Source: Dimorphilus gyrociliatus
Lineage: Eukaryota > Annelida > Polychaeta > Dinophilidae
Reading direction: 5' to 3'
Assembly: GCA_904063045.1 (NCBI GenBank)
Contig: CAJFCJ010000183.1
Span: 40,312 to 62,187 of the forward strand
DNA: 21,876 nt
Numbering within the stretch: position 1 is the stretch's first letter; each line of letters opens with the position of its first letter. Positions 1-12,100 of the stretch are shown here, piece after piece. The notes below the pieces were generated by a model that was given only the letters and a program-made list of their open reading frames with translations, was not told the DNA's origin and made no database searches. The translations under genes and the position numbers were made by a program.

Positions 1-159
1 GACCTAATACTTCCAGTATCAAAGAAAACCACTTCTTTTGATGTCAATATCCTACGTCCCGTGTTACATTCACTTCCATAACATATCAAATTGACTCTAG
101 ATTTAGTTCCAGCTTCTTTCCTATTTCCAGTGTAGATATGTACTTCATATTCATATTTA
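1..159 (-). CDS. PLAT/LH2 domain, N-terminal part (cut by window edge)
   Basis: YEYEVHIYTGNRKEAGT then RVNLICYG and ILTSKEVVFFDTGS matches the first strands of the polycystin PLAT domain (Y-x-x-x-V-x-T-G-x-x-x-x-A-G-T). PLAT domains bind lipids and proteins at the inner membrane face. The frame is open to base 1. The last helices and the polycystin domain are expected further left. Confidence 0.88.
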
Positions 160-3100
160 TCTTCCTCATAGTTATCCAGTAACGGTAAAGGGATCCAGAG
201 TAGCCTGTCTCTTTTGTCAAGCTTTCTTACTAGTACAGCAAGAGGGATGAAAAGAATACAGAGAGAACATATTGTTCCAAATACAGCTGCATTATCTGCT
301 AATTTGCTTGCAAAATCATCAAAAACTGTATCAAAATCTATGAGATTTGGTGCCATGTCTAATCCAGCTCCTAAACTTCCAAATAGATTGCTTGTAAACT
401 TGGTTTTTGAGGCTGTTGCCTCTTTATTAATTTCACATTCGCTTCCCTCCTGCCAACTCTCATCTTTCCAAAATTTGCATGAGGGATAGGATATTTGGAT
501 GCTATAATTAAGAATTTGATCTGAACAGTTGGAACATGAAACAACCGCCATAACTGTTTGATTTTCTTTTGGTCTAAGCATAATGGTCCGTTTGTATTCA
601 TTACAATCATTATCGTCTAAATCGGATGAGCATGTCTTGTTGATATTTGGTAAGATGAAAGACTCGTTGTTCCTATCATTAACTGGTCTAAAATTGTATC
701 CAATCAATACTGTGATAATATCTTGATTTTTCAAGTTGAAACTCAATAACAAGACATTCCTCGTTACATTAAGAATATGTAAAGCTGAATTTTTAGTTGT
801 GTTTATATACTGTATACCATCATTTGCGTTCTTCATATTCAGAGAAAAAGAAAAGTTGGTTGAGGTGGGATCTTGTTTGATGCTTCTCTTCTTCCTTTTA
901 GCTTGTTGTTTTGATATTGAGAGACAAGGTTGAATTTGAAATTCAATTACTGATGACGTAACATTCGAAGCAGATTTAACCCACATATATGGATTAATAT
1001 TAGACATCATTAATTTTCTTGTAAAACACGAATTATTCTCATTCTTAAAGGAATTAATCTTTACAAAAGCAAATTTGGATGTATAATTATTGCTTTTAAC
1101 TCTATCTGAAGATGTTCTATCAATACTAATACTCATTTGTTCAAATTCAACTTTTAAAGGTGGTTCATTAATTTTCTGTTCTATTAGTAATTCATCAGTA
1201 ACATTTTGAACAGCTTTAAGAACATTTGTCATGACATTTTCCAGTTTTTCATTGCTGGTGTGTAGAAGTATAGTATTGTTGGTATTATTTTTTGGCGCTA
1301 TTGTTATATTTTCAGACGATGTAATGTCACAGAAAAACAATGTTGAATTGCTTGTTTTATTAAGAGTAACAAATTCTTCTTTCTCTTTCACATCTATCCT
1401 ATAACTATCAGCCGCCGTAGTTGTTAATATACATGTTTCTAATAAGCCTGTTAATCGGTGATAAAAAGAAATTCTTGGAAGTTTTTATATTTAATTATTT
1501 CATTGCTGTTTTATACTTATTGATATATCCTTTTTAACTTTTGGAGATACATTTCCGGTATTTAATCCATTGTTTAATTTTCCTATTTGATTAGCAACAT
1601 TAATCTACAAATAGAAAAAAAGAAAAGTGTACTTTAGCTCTTTTTACCAATCGCATAGTTGTTACTTTAGACAAGCCTAACATAGTCTGAATATGATCAG
1701 ATTTTAACTTTCCCTTCAAAAAACCCTAACCTAACATCAGTGGAAGTTTTTTCCTGCTCTCTTAAAGAAGGCTTACCTGAGAGGTGATATCTACTTCCTT
1801 TGGTTTGTATACAAGAGTACTAATGAGTCCATTATTTTGCTCAAGTTCATCCGTTGTCTTGTGTGGAATTTTCAATGCAAAATCAATCATTTGTTTTCGA
1901 GCCTTTTAATGCAAAACATAACTAATATTCATTTAAATAATAAAACAAAAGTATCCACCTGTATTCTTTTTTTCCTCTTTTCGCAAGAATCTTTAATTTC
2001 CTCTATTTCAGTGAAATTATTTGCTTCTTCAACTGACTTATTAAGCTTTGCATTAAGAATTGACGTGACTGAATAAATAGTTGAAGCCACTTGACTAAAG
2101 TTACCATCTTTTAGTTTTGCTTCTATATCGCCATTTGATACAATATCTACGATCGAATTTAATAGAGTGTTTTCAGGTTTGGGGGGTGGCTTAACATGAA
2201 CGTCAAATATAAATTCAAATGTATCACCCAGAGAATCAAAAACAGTAATTAACGTTTCAGTTATTCCATTGTTTGGATTTCCAACTGGTAACATCAGATA
2301 CACAGCTTCTTCATTGTAAGAAAAATATAGTAGAAAGCTAATTTTTTGTCCCTGAGGTCTTGCCCTATACTCGTACTTTAAACCAGTTGAGTTTTCCGAT
2401 TTCTCAAATTCCTGCCAATTTAGGCAACTTATCTCGAAATTAGTTATTGATGCAAAGCCCGATCTAGGTTTGCAATTGCAATGGCCACCAAATGGTGGTT
2501 TATTCACAAGAAATGTCTCATTTGCATACCCAGAATCACCAATTTCTCCCATTGTACCTTCAACAATTAAATTGTGATAAGTTCCTGGAAGAAGTCCGAA
2601 TTCTTTTATTTCAATCGTATTCACTGACGAATTTCCACTGAGTTTATCGTAAAAATCATTGACGTATAACCAAGTTTGATTAATATTTTCGTATATTTTC
2701 CAATAATAATTCATTTTCCAATAGAGACTAGAACATTTTGACAAACAAGCTACATCATAAATTGTAGAAGAAGAGAGAGCCTTCTTTTCAAAACAATTCT
2801 TTCTGCATCTATTTTTTAATTGAAGACAAAAAATTTATATTATCAATAAATACAAAAAAAAAACATTTACCTTAGTTTTAATGTTGGTCTTGAAAATTGT
2901 TTTAAATGAAAAACTTGCTCATATCTTGCTTCTCTATTCTCTATATTTGATAGAGCTATAACAGTTACAATATATGTTGAATTTGGCATCATAAAGTAAG
3001 TGTTTAATGTTAATTTTCCTTTTGAATCATTGTTAATAAATCCAGGACCATTACCAAAGCATCCTCCATTTTTTTTAAATAGACTTAAAGTTGGTATATT

Positions 3101-6100
3101 TTGTAAATTTGGTCCTCTATCATTTAATGTTGATGGTAGTTTCTCATTCTTTTCCCTACAGTACCATTTAAAAGTCATACCCTTAAGTTTCTCTTCAAGG
3201 TGATTATCAGGATCATAACTTAATATTTCAGCATTAAATGTTTTATTGTAGTCATATTCAGCAGTGGAAAAATTTCCATGTAGAATTTCTGCGTGTAAAG
3301 GACTTGGTACTATTTCCAAAAAGTATTCATATGTATTGTTGGCATCTAAATTATTGAGCATGTACAAGAAATATTCAATCCTATAAATTCCGTACTCTAA
3401 TTGCCTTTTAGGAATTTTTAGTGTTTTGTTATCAGATTCAAACTTTAAGGAATTTGTGTTATAATTGAAAATTTTCCATTTGTATACTACTTTACTTGTT
3501 TTCATACAATCCCAACTAATATTTACTGGTATTTCAATTTGAACACTTTTCATTACCTTGAATGGTTTGTCTGAGGAGGTTTCATATTCAATTGGCAATG
3601 ATGCATTTGGACTATAACAATACCAATCTGCTACCCTTGTTGTAAACATTTTCTCATCTTCTGTTATATGATTGAACCCTCTTACTTTAACCTTATAGTA
3701 TGCTACATCCTCATAAACATGATTAAATACAATCAACTTTTGTTCATAAGGAATTAATCTAAAGGTTATTGATCTATCAAAAGCATAATCCTTACAAATA
3801 TCATTGACACCAAATGCCAATTTCGTTGCGTGTTTGTCACCAAGATCAAAGATAAAGCACGAATTTGTACCCATTCTCTTAATTTCCGTTATAATAGTTG
3901 TTTCATTTGTTAATAAAACAGTTCCATTATCTCTTATATCTTCTATTAGTACCTCATCTAAGATGATTTCTGTGGCAGTTTCTAATCTCTTAACAGAGAC
4001 TAAATTACTACAAACAAGGTTTGTTGTTAGATTTCCAATTGAACTTTTTGGAAAATAAAAATTATATGTAAAGGAAGTAAACGATGGCCAAGATGTAATA
4101 AATTCATTTTTAGACATACCATTGCTAAAATCAAATAAACAATACACGTCTTTAAGCATTTCTTGACTGGATTCTGAGTAAAGATTATAAGAAATCACAC
4201 CAGGTGTCCATAATATTGATTTACTTGCGTTTAGGCCAATGTTTTTTATCTTATTCTGTACAATTATTTTAACTATTTGTTCTTTTTTGCTAACTTCATT
4301 CTCACCAACTACTTTTAATGTATAATTTCCAATATCAGAGAATTGTACAGAGCTTAGAAATGGCTGGTCAACTGCAAATATCTTTGGGTGTTTTTTCTTA
4401 ATAATGGATGATAAATAATATATCTTATAGGTAACTGATGAACCAGCGCCAACTGTGATCTCCAGAGGTACATTCTCTAACTTTTCATAACCAGGTTTCC
4501 CTAATTTTACTGATAGGTTTTTAATCTTTTCATAAATGGATAAATTAAGAAATTTTTCAAATTTGCTAACAAAATTCTTACAACTTATATAAACTGAAAT
4601 ATTTGAACCAACATCTTCTCTTACATAATTATAGCTTAGAACAAGTGATTTTACAGCTGTTAATTGAGGTTGATATAGATAAGGTTTACTTTCATTAGTT
4701 GGTTGAAAAGAACAGAAAACATCTGTAGGAGATGGTCTGTCTTGATTTACTTTAATAGAAAAAGTTAATGGCTGTTGATCTACAGTTCCAATATAAGGGC
4801 CTTCAACTTGAAAATCATAAATTGGTATTTGAACTATGATCTTTGAAGGAACAGTAAAAGACTGTTGATTGACACTGTTTTTTATCACAGCATTTACAGA
4901 GTAATTTCCTGGTTCAGTATATTCGTATGTCAAGTATTTTGTCTCATAAATTGTATTCATCCATTTATTTTGTAAATTTCCATTTCCGTAGTCTAGTTTT
5001 AATGTGATATCATCGCCACTTGTTGTAAGAATAGTAAAATTAACTGTTTTATTAACTTGAACAAGAGTAGTATCAACTTGAAAATTGAATCCATTTATCT
5101 CTTCCCTAAAAGTTGCATTTCTAACAAATTCAACGCTGGAAACTAAATTATAACATTTTTTTGTAATATTTACATTTTTAAATTCTCTTTTATTAAATTT
5201 CTCATCTAATGTGAAATTTATTGAACTTCCAATTAATAGATTTTTATTTGTAAAACTTTGTTGACTCTCCTTATTGATTGTAATTGAGCAAGTAACATTT
5301 GTAGGTAATATTAATGGACTGTATTGTTTAACAATCATTGATATACTCCTAGGCTCTTCATAAATTAGAGAGAAAGTTGCATTCATAATCTTATTCTGAA
5401 CTAATATTTGATGTTGATTTGTCAAAGTATTTACAGAGTTAAATATTTTAACTGTTAGTGAAAATAGTCCAGGAGTATTATATGTAAAATTTACTAGATA
5501 CTCCATCCCTGGTCCATTAATTAGCATATCACTTGTTCGTCCATCTCCAAAATTTATTGTTAAATTCATATTTGTTCCTGTAAGAGTGGATATATTCATT
5601 TCTACATCTTCAAAAGTTGGTAAAAGATCTTTGTTAATTAAAACATTTAAGTTTGAAATTTCTTCGTCAAGGAGAATTCTCTCTGTAAATGAACTATTCG
5701 AAATCTTGTTGAAACAGAAAGCTGTCACTGAGATGTTTCTTAATTGTCTTGAATTATAAATGTTCGGGTAGTTATAATCAATATTGAAACCTGACAGTAA
5801 ATTGATGTCTTTGAAAAAATTCAATTGATTAATATTGAATTTATAGGTTGATGACCAATCTTCAGCTATAGTTTTATTTTCAAATTCAGCTATGCAAGAC
5901 ACATTGGTTGGTAAAATTTGCGGTTGGTATTGCTTTATGAATATGGAAACATGCCTGGGAGGATTGTACTTTAAGGTAAACGATATATTTTCTATCTTGT
6001 TTTGGATAATCATTTCCTCTATATGGATTAGAGTGCCAACGGTATTAAATATTGTTGTAGTGAAGACATATGACCCAGGCTCTCTGTACGAATAGTTGAG

Positions 6101-9100
6101 ATAATGATTGAGACCTGGACCACTGAATTGAAAAAATTGCTTGTCTCCATTTCCAAAATCAATTGTTAAATTCATATTTGTTCCTGTAAGAGTGGATGTA
6201 TTCATTTCTAAATCTTCAAAAGTTGGTAGAAGGTTATTACTAAACAAAAATTCTTGGCCCGATATTTCTTCTTCAAGTAGAATATTTTGTGAAAATGACG
6301 AATTGGAAACTCCATTAATGCAAAAAGCAATAACTGTAAGATTTCTAAATTCTCTCTTGTTAAAAATTCTTGGATAGTAATGATTAATTATTATTCCATT
6401 TAATAAATTAACATTAACTAAAGTATTTTCGTTTCGCAAATCATAAACTTTTTGAAAAGACCAATCTTTTGTATTAGTTACATTTTGAAATTCTGCTATA
6501 CAAGTAACATTTGTTGGCTTCAAGAAAGGAGTATATTGTCTAATGTAGATAGAAACATTTCTTGGAGGAGTATATTCTAGGGTAAATGATGCATTTTCAA
6601 TTCTATTCTGAACTGATATACCTTGAGGATAGAAATAAGTTTCTTTATTAACAGTATTCTCAGCAGTTATCTCTACATTATATATTCCTTCATCCTTAAA
6701 TGTGTGATTTTTTGTGAATGTAAATCCAGAATATTTTGGACTTTGCAAATTGATAACTTCATTATCATCTAAAGTTATTGTAATATTCATATTTGTACCA
6801 CTTTCTATTGTAAAAGTTAGAAGAAACCATTGAAAACTAACAAGAAAATCTGCTGTAGAAGATATTGATATATTTTTGACTTCTTCTTCCAAAGATAACA
6901 TTTTTGTGGAATTCTTTTTCGAAATTTGATTAAAACATATAGCCATTATTGTTAGATTTCTTTTCTCTTTTTCATTGAATACTCTATCGTAATCGTAAAT
7001 TAGAGATATGCCATTGATAAGATCAACGTTATGGAATATTCTTTCATTTCCATCTCCAGTCACAAATGAGCATGAAACATTTGTTGGAATTAAATTACTT
7101 TCAATTTCTAGAATTGTTAAATTAACATTTCTAGGTTCTTTATAAGAAACTAATAAATCAATTGTCTTTATTTCGTGTTGAATAATCACACTTTTAACAG
7201 TTTGGCTTGAGTAGTTAAAAAATACATTTCTGGCTGTTGCTGACGCTCTATACTCACCAGCTGTTGAGTAGGAATGATATGCTAAAAATGGCTTTCTATT
7301 TGCAAACAAGTCAGAATCCTTTAAAATCTCTTTTGTACCATCACCAAATAAAATCTCATATTCAACATCACTGCCATTTTTTAAAGTTAATTCCAAAGAA
7401 ATGTTTTTAAGAGATGGCCAGTACATATCCTCAAATTTCATATTTAAGTCAGTGATATTTTGCTGAAGTTTAAATATATGAATACTGGATAAATTTGAAA
7501 CTGTATTATTACAGATGACCATTGCTGTAGCTTGAACTTCATCAACCATATAGATAAAATCAATAACAACTGGGCTGGAAAGAGTAAGAGTATCAGTTTT
7601 TGATATTGTTGAATTTTGACCAGTTTCAACTTGACATGTCAATGAAATATCCTTTGTTTTAATATCTGTTGCATATTTATAATTTATGTTGAAAAATACT
7701 TGAACAGGAGGTTCATTCGAAATATATTCGCTCTTTATGAGAATGTGATTCTGCAATATTGGTTCAACAGTTTTCATTAGCCATTCAACTTGAGTTCCAA
7801 CTTCATTCCAAGCTGTCAAACTAACGTTGTATACACCATAATTAGTGTATAGGTAGTTTATCGTGTGCTTGCTAATTGGTCCATAAAATTGTGTATGACC
7901 AGAGTTGAACCAATTCCATGATATTGAATTAACATTAGTAAAATTTAGGCTATAATTTACATCAGTTCCTTCATTCCATAAAACTGAGAATTGGCTGTTT
8001 GATCCCTCTAATAAATTATCAGCGATAATCTCTAATTTTAAGCCTTTTATTGTTAGGCCTAAACAGTTGATAACATTTTTCATATCCCAGCAGGAAATGC
8101 TATTTTCATCATCAAACAAGGTATAAGATGACCCTTCTCCAGGTATAACTTTAAAGCAGAGGAATTTGTATTTTGAGCAATGACTTCTGGGAATATTTAA
8201 TATATTCATAAATTCCCAGAATTGGTGTTGATTTATTGATAAATTTGATTGAATATTTGTAGAATTAACAAGGCTATAATAGTTTTGCGTCGAATCATCA
8301 AATTCTACATTAGTATCAGTGAAAAATATACTAATGTTGAAATTGTATCTGCTAGTTGGAACAGTAACCACATTAAATCTTTTATCAATATTTGTCCATT
8401 GTAGATATGTTTGCAAATAATGGGGATATCCTCTTATTATGGTTTGTGGGGGAATAGTAAGATTTGCCTTAATTTGCACGGCTATAACAGGAGTAAACAA
8501 TTAGAAAGGGATGACTAATCAAAAAAAGAAAGAGAAAAATTACCTGGTGTGCAGTTTTTATATGATGTCAAATCAAGGCATTTAATATCATCATTTCTGT
8601 TACTTTCCGTATATGATGAAGTATTTGACAATATAATTCGAAAGCAAAGAAACGAATCAGCAGCTTCGCATTCAGATCTTGAAAGATAAATGGGAACTTC
8701 TACTGTTAGATCTAAAGTATTTCCAATTTGTATTCCTTTCTGTTTTTCACTTAAATTCAAGTTAGATTTCTTCCAATTAGGATTAATGCTATCAACATTT
8801 TCACTTTTATTAGATAAAACACTTTCAATATCATAGTTGAAATATTCATCAAATAATTGTTCAATATTGTGGTTATTTGAATTTTTGTTCAATAAACTAA
8901 CAACAAAAGTATGATTCTGGGCAACATTTCTGTAGATATCTTCCGATGAAGTAAAAGCTATTTTTGATATTGATAAATCTATATTTGGTTGACAATTTAC
9001 AAAAGATGAAAATGGCAAACAAAGTCGATTATTCCTATCGTCCCATTCTAAATTTTCGCTATCAGTAGACATCATGACGTGGCCGCATACATAGGTTTTG

Positions 9101-12100
9101 TTAAAGCATTGTAATATTGGAAAATTCAAAGAAAATGTTAAAGATATAGTTACTTCACCCCTATTTGACGAGTTAGTTGCGTTTCTACTTAGTAAGCCTG
9201 AGTCCAGTCCAGAGTTTGGGATCAGAGTTACATCTTTTCTCCATAGAGCTGTAAGATCTTTCTCCGAATCAGAAATAATTGCAGAAAAGTTAAAATTCGT
9301 TAATGGTAGAATTGATTTTGTAATTGGCCATCCAGCATAATTAAGTAATATAGCAGTAGATGATATTAAACTATCTTCCTCCCTTATAAATTGACCATTA
9401 AATTGTATGCTTTTCAGAAGAAGATCCGTAGCTATATTTTACAAGTTTAGAATTAGAAGATTAAAGATTTACAGTATGCTTTAAATCATCCTTACCTGGA
9501 CAGCATGTATTGTTTTTGCGAAGACTATACTCTTCACATTGACAAGTATACAATATAGTATTAAGATTTTGTGGTTCTTGTTGGGGAAGACAAGAATTAT
9601 ACGGTTCAATGCAATGTGAATCTGATTCGCAAAAATCTCCGTAAGTCTTATCGGATTCTGATGATAAAATTGAAAAGTTTTAGAGAAAATTCTAATTCTT
9701 ATTCCTTACTTAAATATTTAATATTTTGTTTACCGTATTTTCTTTTTGTGGCAATTTCAACTTCACACAAACTTAATCTACGATTTGAACCTTCCATCCA
9801 TATAACTAGATATGAGCCTTGAATAGGTCCACCATCGCATTCGATTGATTGTTCCACACCGGAACCAACTGTTCCAGTGAAATGTTTGCACAATTTAAAT
9901 AGGGAGGAATTAAAGTTACTCTCTGAAAAGACGTCTGCTACACCTACTTTAAAGTTGGATAGTTCTGAAGCTATATTTTACAAAGGAAATTGATTTTGAT
10001 TGAAAACATTTTGTAAATGATATCTATAGCGATTCTTACAACAACAATCTCTCCTATTAAGGACTGTTATTCCAGTAATGTTGAAAGTTTTCAACAGGGA
10101 AACAACCCACCAAGGATCATTTGTAATTTGTCCAATTGCGCAATAACCCGATGCACCGTCAATTGCCTGCTTAGCTTCATTAATACCATCGGTTGTTTTT
10201 TGTAAAGCAACCTTACCACGAGCAATATTATCTATTTAATTAAAAGCAAAGAGTGAATGTCTGTTGACAGTGCTCAGGATTTATACAGAAGGAATAAATT
10301 TTTTACTAACATGTTGTCTCTGATTTAATTTTAAAAATCATCTTTTCTACTTGAAAATTAAATGCATTTCTCAAGTTTGTTGAATCAACGAACCATTTTG
10401 CATTGGATCCTAATAGATTAGATGAAGAGCAAGAATCTTTGGAAGGAAACCACCAACCAGATCTTGTATTTTGCGAACAAGATCTCTCATTATCACTATC
10501 ATATGTGTAAAAGTTTGCACCAATCAAAAAATCAGCTGCCATTGCGCTGCCACTTAAGAATTTTGAAATATGCTTTGTATAAGATTCACTTTCAGCTTTA
10601 ATAATAATTGTTTTAAATTCATTATGTATATGACTTCCATCTTTAGACCACATATCAATTCTTCCATTGTACTCTCTAGCAGTAGTTAAATACGTTGCTA
10701 ATTGATTGCCTGCCCAAAATTCTTGGTCACTTTCAAATCCATTTTTATAATCAGACCAACTTTTTGACCAAGAATCATTAATGCTTGATAGCTTTTGACC
10801 TAGAATAGTCCAATCTTCGAAACATTTTAATTTTGCTATTCTATCAGCTCCTCTAACATCGAAATCTGAGGATGGGAGTGAAAAACAATCCGTAATAAAC
10901 TCCACACAACCATATAGTTCAATTTGTGCAGCGAAATATGCAAATTTATCAATTAGATTAAATTTAAGATAGCGTGTCTTAAGGGAAGTTTTGAGCATGT
11001 ATGACCTTGCGTAAACGTGATCAAATAAACCTTCAAAATCATAAGTATTGCTGTAATCCCAAGTTACATTTTTCCATTCTATATTATCTAAAGATGATTG
11101 TATTTTAAATTTAGTGATATATCCTATTTCATCCAATTTTCCAGTTCCTTGTAATATAAAAAAAGAGACGGTTAAAGACTGTTCAAAATAGAAGAGAATC
11201 CACGGATTTGAATCGTCATTCCTTGGTCTCCAAAAACCTTTTGTACCCTTTCTTACATGTAGTGGTAATTTACTTTTATCAGTTGATGAGTCGTATTCCG
11301 AGGAAACGTTCCACTTTATTCCTAAAGCGTTTTCTTCAATAAGCTTAAGCGAGCATTTTCCTGAGGAAAGGAACGAAAATGATATTAGAACATAACCTTT
11401 TTCTTAGTAAGTGAAATAAAGCTTGTTAACCAGGATGAATAGCTTCAAAGTATAACTTGTCTCCTTCTTCTGCATCCCTTTTAAGGTAACTGTTTTTAGA
11501 GTAAATATTTGATGAATAAAGGACACAATCTTGCGTATTTGTATCAAAAGAAAAGGAAATGCATGTGAATCTTATCTCTTCGTTACACGCCATCAAACAA
11601 TCAAACCGCGCAATAGCTTTATAAACTATATTATAGCTTGTTGTATTTAATGAAGCGGAAGTGATTACTGTCCATAATTTACCTATTTTTTGCTCAGGCA
11701 TCACTGTGTTGGTGACGTCATGATTATTAAAACACTTTGAAAGAAAAAACAATAATAATAATTACGTAACGCCTGTTTTTCACACGAAATTAAATAATTT
11801 GTTGCTGTACAAGATAATTTGACCCAAAATCCACTTATTTCTTGAAATCCACCACAAAGACCAGATCCAATTGATGTATCCCACCTTATTACTTCATCGG
11901 TAGGTAGCGTACTCCCATCTGGCCAAGTGTATTTACTGGATTCGTAATGTAGTGCCATACGTGTCTTGAGTGAACTTCTATATTTTGGAATATTTTATTA
12001 ATTTTTATAATAAAAAGACTAAAAGTTTGTTCAAGTTTACTTTGAAAAAAAGCCTTGAAGAAATACGTTTAAAATTTCGTCGTACTTTGGTGAAATTAAG

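Noticed and set aside
371-610. 79-codon minus-strand frame starting MIVMNTNG
   Set aside because: It is an out-of-frame shadow; the GAIN/GPS exon is open in the neighbouring frame with the expected motifs.
1717-1740. Telomere repeat array (TTAGGG-like)
   Set aside because: Only one or two imperfect units at each spot, not a tandem array; at most stray motifs.
3804-6377. Plus-strand open frames of 67-84 codons inside the PKD region
   Set aside because: They lie antisense to clear PKD and REJ coding sequence, have no recognisable domains, and are expected by chance opposite a 5.6 kb open frame.
9571-9822. 83-codon plus-strand frame
   Set aside because: Antisense to the EB-like and F-type lectin exons, and without domain features.
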